From positions 1 through 32,613 of the forward strand of contig JAWXBP010000473.1 of NCBI GenBank assembly GCA_034440135.1: a DNA stretch of 32,613 nucleotides, written 5' to 3'. Origin of the DNA: Planctomycetia bacterium (GTDB taxonomy: Bacteria; Planctomycetota; Planctomycetia; Pirellulales; JALHLM01). Shown here piece by piece: positions 17,606-27,196 of this stretch. Both the position numbers and the translations under genes were made by a program. The notes below the pieces were generated by a model. The model was not told where the DNA came from. It was given only the letters and a program-made list of their open reading frames with translations, and did not search any database. Position 1 is the first letter of the stretch, and each line of letters starts with the position of its first letter.

Positions 17606-17680
17606 CATTCCCCAGCGGGGTGATCTGGCGACAAAGCAAGCCCCTGGCAAGCAACCGGGCTTTTTTACTCGTAAAGGACA
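17606..17680 (+). promoter_or_regulatory. Structured cysK leader with terminator-like hairpin (possible attenuator)
   Basis: The untranslated leader contains a CCCC-AGC-GGGG hairpin (about 17610-17620). A second stem, AAGCCC (17638-17643) with GGGCTT (17657-17662), has an inner GG/CC pair and is followed at once by six T (17661-17666). The second hairpin plus U-run resembles an intrinsic terminator placed before the gene, which would allow attenuation. The first hairpin's G-run could pair with the CCCC of the second stem and serve as an anti-terminator. The AAAGGA ribosome-binding site follows at 17673-17678. No known riboswitch consensus was confirmed. Confidence 0.35.
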
Positions 17681-17685
17681 GGCGC

Positions 17686-18639
<954 letters not shown>

Positions 18640-18663
18640 TTTGCTCGCCTAATTAGGATTGAG

Positions 18664-18861
18664 CCCGCGAAACACGCGAAACACACGAAAAAAGTACACC
18701 GGCGGGAGCTGTCCACGCAGTACATGGAAGGACACGGAAACGGCTGCAGGCAGTGAGCGCTAACGATCTCGACCGCCAAGAGCTCTTCCGTGTAATTCCG
18801 TGTCTTCCGTGGACAATTCCTCATCCTGTCCTTTTTTCGTGTGTTTCGCGTGTTTCGCGGG
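18664..18861. repeat. 198-bp composite inverted-repeat element (MITE-like)
   Basis: The 31-bp ends 18664-18694 and 18831-18861 are perfect inverted repeats (core CGCGAAACACGCGAAACAC). Inside them a second pair, 18711-18739 and 18786-18814, is inverted with 23 of 29 matches (core GTCCACG and GGACACGGAA). The whole can fold into a long hairpin. It lies between cysK and the OYE gene. Its 16-bp end GCCCGCGAAACACGCG recurs at 26983-26998. No target-site duplication is clear. Confidence 0.85.
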
Positions 18862-18894
18862 CACATCCGAAATTAGCGATTCTCAGTTTTGCCG

Positions 18895-20343
18895 ATGGCC
18901 GGATTTCCTAAGATTGCGCAGTTGCGTAGCGCCGAGGCGTTGCGCGCGCGGCTGGCGGAACTTGGCATCTCGTTGCCGGTGGATGATGCGATTCTGACTG
19001 CCGCCCAAGGATCTCCGTTGGCGGCGCCCTGGCAATTTGGCCCGCGCACCGTGGGGAATCGCTGGTGCATTCATCCCATGGAGGGCTGGGACGCCGAGCC
19101 GGACGGGCTGCCCTCGGAGTTGACGCTAAGACGCTGGCGTCGGTTCGGCGAGAGCGGGGCTAAGTTGATCTGGGGCGGCGAAGCGGCCGCCGTGCGCGCG
19201 GATGGCCGAGCCAATCCGCGACAGTTGCTCGCCACGCCAGTGCATGAAGCAGGGCTCGTTCAACTTCGCGAATCCTTGCTCGCTGCGCATCGGGCGCGCT
19301 ATGGCGCGACGGACGGGCTGGTCGTCGGCTTGCAACTGACGCACTCCGGACGTTTTTCACGGCCGACCACCGCGGGTCCAGCGCCGCGGATTGCTTATCA
19401 CCATCCGCTCTTGGACGCCAAGTTCGGCATTGCGGCCAACAACGACGCGGTGGTTTGGACCGACGCTGAGTTGGAAAGACTGATCGACGACTACGTGATC
19501 GCCGCGGGAGTCGCCGCGCGGGCGGGCTTCGATTTTGTCGACGTCAAAGCCTGCCACGGCTATTGCTTACATGAGTTTTTGAGTGCGCGGCGACGCCCCG
19601 GCCGGTTCGGCGGCGATCTCGAGGGCCGCACGCGTTTACTTCGCACGATCATCGAACAGGTTCAGGCGGAACAGCGTGAATTGCTCGTCGGCGTGCGATT
19701 GAGCGCGTTCGACATCGTGCCTTATGAGCGCGGCGAAGACGTCGGGCGGCCGATGGCGCATGAGGACCAGTTGCCGTATCAAGACGCCTTCGGCGTGAAT
19801 GCCGCGCGGCCGACCGAATTCGAATTGACGGAAACCATCGAGTTGCTGCGAATGTTGCAGCGGCTCGGTGTGGCGGCAGTGAATCTTTCGGCTGGCAGTC
19901 CGTACTACAATCCGCACATTCAACGCCCCGCGGCGTTTCCACCCTCGGACGGCTATTTGCCGCCGGAAGACCCACTCCTCGGCGTGTGGCGCCAAATGGA
20001 AGCGTCACGGCAATGCCGCGCCGCGGTTGCCGAGTTGCCGATGATTGGAACCGGCTATTCCTATTTACAAGATTTTCTCCCGCAGGTGGCTCAAGCGGCG
20101 GTGCGCGAAGGCTGGATCGACGTGGTCGGCCTGGGCCGCATGGTGCTGAGCTATCCCACGCTGCCGGACGATGTGCTGCAGCGCGGACAGTTGGAACGCA
20201 AGCTAGTATGCCGCACGTTCAGCGATTGCACGACTGCGCCGAGGCACGGCATCGTCTCGGGGTGCTATCCGCTCGACGCGTTCTACAAGCAACTCCCCGA
20301 AGCGGCCAAGGTTGCGGACGCGAAGCGCAACCACTCGCAATAA
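18895..20343 (+). CDS. NADH:flavin oxidoreductase (Old Yellow Enzyme family)
   Basis: A 482-aa FMN-dependent TIM-barrel protein of the OYE/2,4-dienoyl-CoA reductase N-domain family. Visible motifs are FGPRTVGNRWCIHPMEG (about 45-62), GLQLTHSGRFSRP (about 145-157; FMN/substrate His), DFVDVKACHGYCLHEFLSA (about 215-233), GRTRLLRTIIEQV, a strand AAVNLSAGSPYY, and VVGLGRMVLSYP near the end (phosphate-binding Arg). A Cys-containing tail (CRTFSDCTTAPRHG...GCYPLD) follows, possibly a remnant of the Fe-S site seen in longer relatives; the C-terminal FAD/NAD domain of those is absent. It reduces activated C=C bonds or similar substrates; the true substrate is unknown. A TTG at 18889 is an alternative start. 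It begins 33 nt after the repeat element. Confidence 0.9.
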   Translation: MAGFPKIAQLRSAEALRARLAELGISLPVDDAILTAAQGSPLAAPWQFGPRTVGNRWCIHPMEGWDAEPDGLPSELTLRRWRRFGESGAKLIWGGEAAAVRADGRANPRQLLATPVHEAGLVQLRESLLAAHRARYGATDGLVVGLQLTHSGRFSRPTTAGPAPRIAYHHPLLDAKFGIAANNDAVVWTDAELERLIDDYVIAAGVAARAGFDFVDVKACHGYCLHEFLSARRRPGRFGGDLEGRTRLLRTIIEQVQAEQRELLVGVRLSAFDIVPYERGEDVGRPMAHEDQLPYQDAFGVNAARPTEFELTETIELLRMLQRLGVAAVNLSAGSPYYNPHIQRPAAFPPSDGYLPPEDPLLGVWRQMEASRQCRAAVAELPMIGTGYSYLQDFLPQVAQAAVREGWIDVVGLGRMVLSYPTLPDDVLQRGQLERKLVCRTFSDCTTAPRHGIVSGCYPLDAFYKQLPEAAKVADAKRNHSQ

Positions 20344-20368
20344 GTGAGCCGTGTGCCTCGGCCCGCCG

Positions 20369-21064
20369 TCAATGCTCGATCACGGCTTCCGGCAACGCGC
20401 GGCGCAGACGCCAGCGCCCCCACCAGTTGATTTGCGTGCCTCGGATGCCGATCCAGCGCAATGCCGCGAACCTCGCCAGCCACGGGACGCTGGCGTTGGT
20501 AATCCCGGTCTGCGAGAGATCCAGTTTTCTTAATCCGCTGAGGCGCGTAAGTTGGCTCACGCCGCGGTCGGTCAACTGGCTGCGGGAAAAATCGAGGTTC
20601 GCGAGCGCCAGCAGATCCTCCGCGGTCGAGGCGAAGCGGGAGGCGTGGAGATCGCCGAACTGAGCGCCCGAGAGCTTGATCGCCACGACGCGTTCCGCGA
20701 CTTGCGCGAAATCGTCGCCGAAGGAATGGCGCAGCCAGTCGATCCGTTCGGTATCGATTTCCGCGCCGGCGGCGCGCAGCTCTGCGATCAACTGTTCCTG
20801 CCGTGCATAGCGCTCCACCTGCGCGCCGAGCCAGCGGAGCCGGCTGGCCTTGAACTCGGCGAATTCGGTCGCGCGCTCGAACGCTTCCTGCAATCGTTTG
20901 AAATCGGCCGGGTTGCCGCCGCGATCCGGATGCGCCGACCGGGCTTTTTGCAGGTAGGCTTGCTTGACCGTCTCCACGTCATAGGGAGGCGTCAGGCCCA
21001 GCAGCACCATGAAATCGGGCCGGTCGTCCGGCGCGGTGAACCGGTGATGGAGGTGACTGCTCAT
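20369..21064 (-). CDS. J-domain (DnaJ-like) protein fused to leucine-rich repeats
   Basis: A 231-aa protein. Residues about 15-70 form a J domain (DFMVLLGLTPPYDVETVKQAYLQ) with the Hsp70-stimulating HPD at 45-47 and a Gly/Asn-rich turn after it. Residues about 75-135 are a charged helical linker. Residues about 135-225 show LRR-like repeats (LLALANLDFSRSQLTDRG, LSGLRKLDLSQTGITNAS, FAALRWIGIRGTQI). There are no zinc-finger or CTD substrate domains as in DnaJ, so it is a co-chaperone-like protein in which LRRs may select the client (inference). I start at ATG 21064; upstream in-frame codons add sequence unlike the J domain. It converges on the OYE gene with a 25-nt gap. Confidence 0.8.
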   Translation of the reverse strand: MSSHLHHRFTAPDDRPDFMVLLGLTPPYDVETVKQAYLQKARSAHPDRGGNPADFKRLQEAFERATEFAEFKASRLRWLGAQVERYARQEQLIAELRAAGAEIDTERIDWLRHSFGDDFAQVAERVVAIKLSGAQFGDLHASRFASTAEDLLALANLDFSRSQLTDRGVSQLTRLSGLRKLDLSQTGITNASVPWLARFAALRWIGIRGTQINWWGRWRLRRALPEAVIEH

Positions 21065-21240
21065 GGCTGCCTGTGGCGTGATTCGTGTGCTACCCATCAC
21101 ACTAACCCGCGGCACGAGCCAGCGGGAGGGGCACAACGGAATTCACGTCTACAGCACGTTTGAACAACAGTTGTCTGGACAATCGTTTGCAGGTTCGGTA
21201 GCCTGGAGTCGCGAATACTCTCCGGAAGACATGCCCCCAA

Positions 21241-22662
21241 ATGCAAACCACTTCGCACACCGCCGCTCCCGGGCGCGTCTTTGGCGCTAGCACGGCATAT
21301 GGGCTGATGATCGGCCTGGCGGCGCTGGGATTTTTGTTGGTGCGCTGGCTCGGGGGTGATTTAACGGCGTCGGAAATGGATCTCGTGCGCGACGCGGCGC
21401 CGGGCCCTGCGGCGTTGAGCAACAATGCGATACTGCATGTCTTCGTGGCGCTCACCGCTGTAATTCTGACCGGCCGCGCGCTGGGCTGGCTCTTCGCGCG
21501 ACTGCGCCAGCCGCCGGTGATTGGCGAAGTGATGGCCGGCATTCTGCTAGGGCCGTCACTCCTCGGGCGCGAGGTCTCCGGTTGGCTGTTGCCAGCGTCG
21601 GTCGCGCCGTACTTGGAGATCGTCGCCCAGTTGGGCGTCGTGCTGTACATGTTCCTGATCGGCCTGGAATTGAACGGCGAATTACTGCGCCGCCGTGCGA
21701 CGACCACGTTGGCAATCTCGCATGCCAGCATTGTCGCGCCGTTCTTGCTCGGCGCGGGGCTATCGCTGCTGTTGTATCCCGTGCTGTCGCATCGCGGGGT
21801 TTCGTTCACGAGCTTTTCGCTGTTCATGGGCGTGGCGATGTCGATCACCGCGTTCCCCGTGCTGGCACGGATTTTGACCGATTTGCGCTGGCAGCAAACG
21901 GAATTGGGCGTGATCGCGCTTGGCGCCGCCGCGATCGGCGACGCCACGGCCTGGTGCTTGTTGGCCGTCGCAGTCGCCGTGGTGCAGTCACAAGTCGGCG
22001 CGGCCGCGCAAACCTGCGCATTGGCCTTCGCGTTCATCGTCGGGATGCTCGTCGTGATTCGACCCTTGGCCGAACGATGGGCCCGGCGGATGGAATCGCG
22101 ATCGCTCGGCGTCGCCGCGTTAGCGGGATTGCTGGCCGCGGTGTTGGCCGCGGCGGCACTCACCGAAGCCATTGGCATCCATGCGATCTTCGGGGCGTTC
22201 TTGGTAGGGGCGATCATTCCCCACGATAGCCGCATCGCGCGCGAAGCGACCGAACGATTGCATGACATCGTGACCGTCCTGTTGTTACCGGCGTTCTTCG
22301 CCCTGACGGGCATGCGAACCGAGATCGGTCTGGTCAGCGGCTGGCAGGATTGGATGTTGTGCGGTTTGATCATTCTGGCCGCCACCGCTGGAAAATTCGG
22401 CGGCGCGATTGGCGCGGCGCGCTATACCGGCATGCCCTGGCGCGACGCCTGGACGCTCGGGGCCCTCATGAACACGCGCGGGCTGATGGAATTGATCGTG
22501 CTGAACGTCGGCCTCGACCTCGGCGTCATCTCGCCGACGCTGTTCGCCATGATGGTACTGATGGCGCTCGTGACGACGCTCATGACGACGCCGATTGTGC
22601 TGGGGATTCAGCACGGAAGCAGAGCGGGAATGCCGAATGTCGAAATCCGAATGACGAACTAA
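21241..22662 (+). CDS. CPA2-family Na+(K+)/H+ antiporter
   Basis: A 473-aa cation/proton antiporter of the monovalent cation:proton antiporter-2 family (KefB/NapA-like, without the C-terminal RCK domain). Around 12-13 TM segments are visible. Characteristic stretches are QPPVIGEVMAGILLGPSLLG (about 97-116), GVVLYMFLIGLELN (about 137-150), AMSITAFPVLARIL (about 198-211) and AAIGDATAWCLLA (about 228-240, with the ion-binding Asp). Later come GAFLVGAIIPHD and MNTRGLMELIVLNVG. It exchanges Na+ or K+ for H+ at the inner membrane for pH and ion control. The last 11 residues ([11 protein letters not shown]) are encoded by the left arm of the inverted repeat at 22629-22732, so the natural C-terminus was altered by the repeat. 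Confidence 0.92.
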   Translation: MQTTSHTAAPGRVFGASTAYGLMIGLAALGFLLVRWLGGDLTASEMDLVRDAAPGPAALSNNAILHVFVALTAVILTGRALGWLFARLRQPPVIGEVMAGILLGPSLLGREVSGWLLPASVAPYLEIVAQLGVVLYMFLIGLELNGELLRRRATTTLAISHASIVAPFLLGAGLSLLLYPVLSHRGVSFTSFSLFMGVAMSITAFPVLARILTDLRWQQTELGVIALGAAAIGDATAWCLLAVAVAVVQSQVGAAAQTCALAFAFIVGMLVVIRPLAERWARRMESRSLGVAALAGLLAAVLAAAALTEAIGIHAIFGAFLVGAIIPHDSRIAREATERLHDIVTVLLLPAFFALTGMRTEIGLVSGWQDWMLCGLIILAATAGKFGGAIGAARYTGMPWRDAWTLGALMNTRGLMELIVLNVGLDLGVISPTLFAMMVLMALVTTLMTTPIVLGIQHGSRAGMPNVEIRMTN

Positions 22663-22732
22663 ATGACGAAGCTCGAATGTCGAATAGTCACTTTCCGACG
22701 CGTTCGTCATTCGGATTTCGACATTCGGCATT
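22629..22732. repeat. Inverted repeat overlapping the antiporter 3' end
   Basis: The 31-bp arms 22629-22659 and 22702-22732 are perfect inverted repeats (core GCCGAATGTCGAAATCC) around a 42-nt loop that holds a further partial copy (ATGACGAAGCTCGAATGTCG). The left arm is translated as the end of the antiporter, and the stop codon TAA directly follows it. A degenerate relative occurs at about 30217-30252. It could also form a strong transcript-end hairpin, protecting or terminating the antiporter mRNA. Confidence 0.9.
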
Positions 22733-22801
22733 TCGCCACCGCCCTCTGTTCCCGGCTATACTGGGACAGGTTTTCATGGCCTTTGTGAATTGGGTGGCGG
22801 C

Positions 22802-24751
22802 ATGCAATTTGTTCGGCGATTCACGGCCTGGTTGGTGATCGCGGCTTATTTGGCGGCCCCTGCGATTAGCGTTGAAGCCGAGCCGGCGCACGGGGATCGG
22901 CCGGCGAATCGACTGGCCAAGGAGACGAGTCCTTACCTGCTGTTGCATGCGCACAATCCCGTCGATTGGTATCCCTGGGGCGAAGAGGCGCTCGCGCGGG
23001 CGAAGCGGGAGAACAAGCCGATTTTTTTGTCCGTCGGCTATAGCAGTTGTTACTGGTGCCATGTGATGGAACGCGAGTCGTTCCTGGACGCCGAGATTGC
23101 AGCGTTTCTGAATGAGCATTTCGTCTGCATCAAGGTCGATCGCGAAGAGCGCCCGGACATCGATGAAATCTACATGACCTCGGTGCAGGTCTATCATCAA
23201 CTCGCCGGTGCGCCGGCTGGCGGCGGCTGGCCGATGTCGGTGTTCCTGACGCCCGAGGCGCTGCCGTTCTTCGGCGGTTCCTACTTTCCGCCCCGCGACC
23301 AGGAGGGCCGCACCGGTTTTTTGACCGTGTTGCGGCGCGTGGAAGAACTGTGGAAGGCTTCGCCGGAGCGGATTCAGGACAGCGCCAAACAGATTGCCGA
23401 ATTAGTGTCGGCCACACTCAGCAAGCGGGCCGCGCCCGGCACGATGCCCACGGCGCAAGAAGCGAGCGACGCGCCGCAAGCGGCGCTGGCCGAGCAGTTC
23501 GACGCGCAGCACGGCGGCTTCGGTTTCAGCGAAGTGGAACCGAACCGGCCCAAGTTTCCGGAACCGGCGAATCTGGAGTTCCTGTTGGCGCGAGCCGCCG
23601 CGGGAAACGTGGACGCCAAGAATATGGTGCGCGTCACGCTCGACCACATGGCGCGCGGCGGACTGCGCGATCATCTGGGAGGCGGCTTCCATCGCTACAG
23701 TACCGATCGCGCCTGGGCGATCCCGCATTTCGAGAAGATGCTTTACGACAACGCGCAGCTAATTAGCGTGTATAGCGCCGCCTTCGAACTGAGTGCGGAT
23801 GCGAATGACCGGGAAACAGTCGCCGAGGCCATCGGATTCGTGCTACGCGAGATGACCTCGCCCGAGGGAGGTTTTTATAGCGCGCTCGATGCGGAGACCG
23901 CGGCCGAAGAGGGCGCCTACTACGCCTGGACGAAAGACGAGATCGAAGCCCTGTTGACGCTGGCGGAAGCGAAATTGCTGGCCACGGCGTACGGTCTGAA
24001 CGATCCGCCAAACTTTGAAGGGCGTTATGTGCTCCTGTTACCGCGCGGTTGGGAAGAACTCGCCGCGGACGCAAAATCGACCCCCGAACAACTTCGGGCG
24101 GAACTCGCGCCAATCCGCGCCAAGTTGCTCGACGCGCGCAACATGCGACCACGACCGTTATGCGACACCAAGATTATCGCTGGCTGGAATGGGTTGATGA
24201 TCGCGGGTCTCGCCGATGCGGGTCGGGTGTTTCAAAACGAAGAGTACCTGAACGCCGCACGGCGGGCGGCCGATTTCGCGCTCATGCGACTCCGCCAAGA
24301 AGACGGCAGGTTATGGCACGTCTATGCGGGCGGCGAAGCCAAACTCAATGCCTATGCCGATGACTACGCCTACCTGGCCGCAGGGTTATTGGCGCTGCAC
24401 CGCGCGACCGGTGAGGATCGCTGGCTACAAGCAGCTGAAGCCTTGGCGATCAAGCAGCACGAAATGTTCTGGGATGCTCAAGGCGGCGGATACTTCTACA
24501 CGTCGCACGATCACGAGCAATTGTTTGCGCGCAGTAAGGATCCGATGGACGGCGTATTGCCGTCGACCAATGCCGTGAGCGCGCAGAATTGGATAGCCCT
24601 CGCTGCGGCGCGCTCCAACGGAGAATATCTGACCCGCGCCGAAGACACGATCGAGGCCTTTGGCGGCTATTTGCGGCAGTTTCCCGCCGGCATGCCGAGG
24701 ATGGCGCTCGCGCTCGATGCACTGCGCAAGGCGCAGGCGGTGGCCAGGTAG
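22802..24751 (+). CDS. Exported DUF255 thioredoxin-domain protein (YyaL / SPATA20-like)
   Basis: A 649-aa protein. Residues 1-27 are a signal peptide ([17 protein letters not shown]). The DUF255 thioredoxin-like domain covers about 35-200, with [20 protein letters not shown] and the CxxC pair Cys83/Cys86 in [14 protein letters not shown], then [13 protein letters not shown] and [12 protein letters not shown]. The rest (about 230-640) is an (alpha/alpha)6 six-hairpin glycosidase-like domain with [25 protein letters not shown] and [11 protein letters not shown], as in YyaL and human SPATA20. The biochemical role of the family is uncertain (redox, or sugar epimerase/hydrolase-like). Export is notable, since many relatives lack a signal sequence. 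A TTG at 22790 is an alternative start. Confidence 0.92.
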   Translation: MQFVRRFTAWLVIAAYLAAPAISVEAEPAHGDRPANRLAKETSPYLLLHAHNPVDWYPWGEEALARAKRENKPIFLSVGYSSCYWCHVMERESFLDAEIAAFLNEHFVCIKVDREERPDIDEIYMTSVQVYHQLAGAPAGGGWPMSVFLTPEALPFFGGSYFPPRDQEGRTGFLTVLRRVEELWKASPERIQDSAKQIAELVSATLSKRAAPGTMPTAQEASDAPQAALAEQFDAQHGGFGFSEVEPNRPKFPEPANLEFLLARAAAGNVDAKNMVRVTLDHMARGGLRDHLGGGFHRYSTDRAWAIPHFEKMLYDNAQLISVYSAAFELSADANDRETVAEAIGFVLREMTSPEGGFYSALDAETAAEEGAYYAWTKDEIEALLTLAEAKLLATAYGLNDPPNFEGRYVLLLPRGWEELAADAKSTPEQLRAELAPIRAKLLDARNMRPRPLCDTKIIAGWNGLMIAGLADAGRVFQNEEYLNAARRAADFALMRLRQEDGRLWHVYAGGEAKLNAYADDYAYLAAGLLALHRATGEDRWLQAAEALAIKQHEMFWDAQGGGYFYTSHDHEQLFARSKDPMDGVLPSTNAVSAQNWIALAAARSNGEYLTRAEDTIEAFGGYLRQFPAGMPRMALALDALRKAQAVAR

Positions 24752-24766
24752 AGGGGCGTCGTCGAC

Positions 24767-26794
24767 TCAGTTGGCGGATTCGCTCGGCGTTCGGCGGCTG
24801 AAAAAGCGTTCATCGATTTGCTGAGCGCCGCGCTCAATGTAGTAGCGCACTAACGCCTCGCGCAGTTCGCGCGGCGAGAGTTCCGCTTGTTCCCAGGCGC
24901 GCGAGAGTTGCGGATGGCGGCGGCGGAGCGCGTCGATTTCCTGAATCTTCTCTCTCGGCACTCGTGCAGCGCGGAGTTCCCGATTGCTGCCCGCGCGGAT
25001 GGCGTCGCGGGCGTCGACAAAACTACCGGCGGAAGCGTCAGCGACTTCATCCAGCGACTCGACCACGGCGGCCGCTTTGGCCGCGGCGACGAGATCGAGG
25101 TCCGCGCTGACTTGATTCGCCTGGGCTAAGGCCGCGGCGAGAAGTTGGTTGTCGCGGGCCATTTCCGCCAAACGGATGCGCAGCGCCTGTTGCACATTGG
25201 GGGCGCTGGTCAACGTCTTCGTGGCCAGCGACTCGGCGAAATGATCGTACAAGGCTTCGCGGATTTCACGGCCGGGTTCGTACATCGGCTCGCGCCGCGC
25301 GACGAGCATCAGCGAGGGCGAGAACAACGGGCCGGTGGGCGAAATGAAATCGTCCTTCACGCTCAAGCCCAGCGTAGCCAGATTCCGCTCGGTGTGTCCT
25401 GGAGCGACGGTTTCGGCGATGGGAAAGAACGCCTCGCGTGGCAGCGATGTTTCCTGAGCACAGAGCAATAGCAAGCCAGCGCAATAGGTTTTTACTTTGA
25501 CGCCGGCGGTGATTTTCCCGCGAAGCTCGTTGACGCGCGACGTATCGAAGTTCAGATCAAACTCCGTCGGGCAGTCAATGAGCGTGCGCGCAACGTCGGC
25601 CATCCGCGCCGCAACGACCGGGTCCGGATGTCGCAGCACAACATAGTGCAGCGTGCGGAGGATAAACGTGTCGAAGTTCGTGGCTGGCATGCGATCGCCG
25701 CGCTCGGGCAGATCAACGACCACGATGCGGCGTTTGCCGTCCGGGCCGATCTCATCGGTGATCACGCCGACGTGTGTGAACAGACCTGGCGAGAGACTGG
25801 TGAAATGATTGTACGGTGAAGGGTTCCGCATCAGCAGCCAATCGCCCGGTTGCACCGCGACGTTGCCGTGCCGATAACTCGGCTCCGTGACTCCGTGCGC
25901 CATGCGCTCGTCCAGCGCGGCGATGATCTGCTCGCGACGTTGTCGCTCTTCAGATTTCAGTTGCGCGGCGTCGATCGATTCCGTGAGTCGCTTCAACTCC
26001 TCGGCGAGGATCGCCGGTTGATACGCTTCTTTGCCATCTTGCGGACGCGGATCTTGCGGCAATCCCAGTTCGTGAATCGCGGCGACGGCGCGCAGGCGTT
26101 GCGGCGGCGTCAAGCGGCGCTGCCGGGCGTAGTTCGCGAGCGACGCGAGTAGCGATGCATCATTCAACGCGGAGTACAAGTCCAGCACGGCGTTAGCCGA
26201 TAGCGTCGCGGGAACATCGACGCCCGGTGCGACTGGCGCGAGTGCCACGCCCCACGCCGTGGCCGCGGCCAACGAGCGTGATTCGACCGCGGCGCGCACG
26301 AGATCGCGCTGCCACGCGGCGTCTTCCAAGGCCACGGCGGCGGCCGCGTCAAAGGCGTCGTATTGCACGTAACGCAGGCGGCCGGAGAGATCGATCAATC
26401 GCGACACCGCGCGCAGATAGGCCCTAAGTGCAGCATCGCGCGCGCTATCGGCCGGCCAGGCGGCAAAGTCGCCGCGCAGCGCGAGCAACGCGTCGAGCGC
26501 CGCATCGGTGCGCCGTTTGGCCTCCAACAGAACTTGACAGGCCGCCACCGGCGATCGCCCCGGCGCGATCTGCGATTCGGATAAATCGGCGCAGGCCGCT
26601 TCAATCTGTCGCGCGGCTTGATCGAGCGGCGCGGAATCGAATCCGCGAAAGCCTGCATCGTCCGTTGGTAGCAGCCGTTCCAGTTGCTCCAGCGCGGCAA
26701 CAACGTCGTCCGGTTGCTGCGCAGCGAGTCGCGCTGGAATCGCCAGCACGGTCAATGCAATAGCGACGACGGCAAAGGTGCGAAGCGGAGACAT
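24767..26794 (-). CDS. Large secreted protein with permuted papain-like (YiiX/NlpC-P60-type) domain
   Basis: A 675-aa protein with a signal peptide (SPLRTFAVVAIALTVLAIPARLAAQ). The N-terminal half (about 25-310) is Ala-rich and helical. At about 320-480 is a domain resembling the permuted NlpC/P60-papain fold: the strand GDWLLMRNPSPYNHF, then FTHVGVI with His341, and a downstream TYCAGLLLL with Cys438. The His-before-Cys order is the YiiX/LRAT-type circular permutation. The C-terminal 170 residues are again helical and charged. Such domains act as amidases, acyltransferases or peptidases on peptidoglycan or lipids; the substrate here is unknown. ATG 26794 is chosen because the signal peptide follows directly; an in-frame TTG lies 24 nt upstream. 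It converges on the DUF255 gene with a 15-nt gap. Confidence 0.75.
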   Translation of the reverse strand: MSPLRTFAVVAIALTVLAIPARLAAQQPDDVVAALEQLERLLPTDDAGFRGFDSAPLDQAARQIEAACADLSESQIAPGRSPVAACQVLLEAKRRTDAALDALLALRGDFAAWPADSARDAALRAYLRAVSRLIDLSGRLRYVQYDAFDAAAAVALEDAAWQRDLVRAAVESRSLAAATAWGVALAPVAPGVDVPATLSANAVLDLYSALNDASLLASLANYARQRRLTPPQRLRAVAAIHELGLPQDPRPQDGKEAYQPAILAEELKRLTESIDAAQLKSEERQRREQIIAALDERMAHGVTEPSYRHGNVAVQPGDWLLMRNPSPYNHFTSLSPGLFTHVGVITDEIGPDGKRRIVVVDLPERGDRMPATNFDTFILRTLHYVVLRHPDPVVAARMADVARTLIDCPTEFDLNFDTSRVNELRGKITAGVKVKTYCAGLLLLCAQETSLPREAFFPIAETVAPGHTERNLATLGLSVKDDFISPTGPLFSPSLMLVARREPMYEPGREIREALYDHFAESLATKTLTSAPNVQQALRIRLAEMARDNQLLAAALAQANQVSADLDLVAAAKAAAVVESLDEVADASAGSFVDARDAIRAGSNRELRAARVPREKIQEIDALRRRHPQLSRAWEQAELSPRELREALVRYYIERGAQQIDERFFSRRTPSESAN

Positions 26795-27043
26795 CGTGGG
26801 TTGCGCGCGATGAACCAACAGGCGGAAAATGCCCGGCGCGCGGTGGGAATTCCCCTCGAGCGCCGCTTATTCCTATACCTTGCCGGTGTGACGAATGCCA
26901 CCAAGAAATGCCGAATGCGCGTGATTGCGCGGTCGCAAGACCTGGAGGCATTCCCGCGAAAGTTCCTGCGCCCTTCGGAGTTGCCCGCGAAACACGCGCA
27001 GCACGCGAAAAGGAGAGGGGAGAAAGGCTTCGACTGAATCAGG

Positions 27044-27077
27044 CGATGCATGTTGTGGCACGATGCATGTTGTGGCA
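27044..27077. repeat. 17-bp perfect tandem duplication
   Basis: CGATGCATGTTGTGGCA occurs twice head to tail (27044-27060 and 27061-27077). The second copy runs into the palindromic repeat at 27069, so the duplication looks like a slippage or insertion footprint at the edge of that repeat. Confidence 0.85.
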
Positions 27078-27097
27078 CGGTCTCCCGACCGTGTCAC
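27069..27097. repeat. GGTCTCCCGACC palindromic repeat, copy 1
   Basis: GTTGTGGCACGGTCTCCCGACCGTGTCAC-type repeat in plus orientation: CACGGTC and GACCGTG form a hairpin around TCCC. It is one of three copies in the window. Confidence 0.85.
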
Positions 27098-27142
27098 AGC
27101 ACGTCTGGACACGCGCGGAATTGGAGACCTTCGGTCGGACGG

Positions 27143-27171
27143 GTGGCACGGTCGGGAGACCGTACCACAAC
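27143..27171. repeat. GGTCTCCCGACC palindromic repeat, copy 2 (inverted)
   Basis: The same repeat family in the opposite orientation to copy 1 (GGCACGGTCGGGAGACCGTA), 45 nt further on. Together copies 1 and 2 make a larger inverted repeat across 27069-27171. Confidence 0.85.
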
Positions 27172-27196
27172 CGCGCACAGGCGTGCTTCTCACGTC

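Larger units (their letters stand above)
26795..27196. other. 402-nt intergenic region rich in repeats
   Basis: There is no convincing gene. The region holds a copy of GCCCGCGAAACACGCG (26983-26998), shared with the ends of the 18664-18861 element. It also holds a 17-bp tandem repeat (27044-27077), two inverted copies of the GGTCTCCCGACC palindrome (27069-27097, 27143-27171), and the start of the repeat that encodes the ABC permease C-terminus. The promoter of the downstream YiiX-like gene should also lie here, but I see no clear boxes. Confidence 0.7.

Noticed and set aside
17606-17666. SAM-I riboswitch before cysK
   Set aside because: GCAAGCAACC superficially recalls the SAM-I core CGGCAACC, but the leader is too short and the closing P1 and P3/P4 stems are missing.
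26795-27196. CRISPR array at the clustered repeats
   Set aside because: Only two inverted palindromes and one short tandem duplication; no regular spacing, no series of direct repeats with unique spacers, no cas genes.
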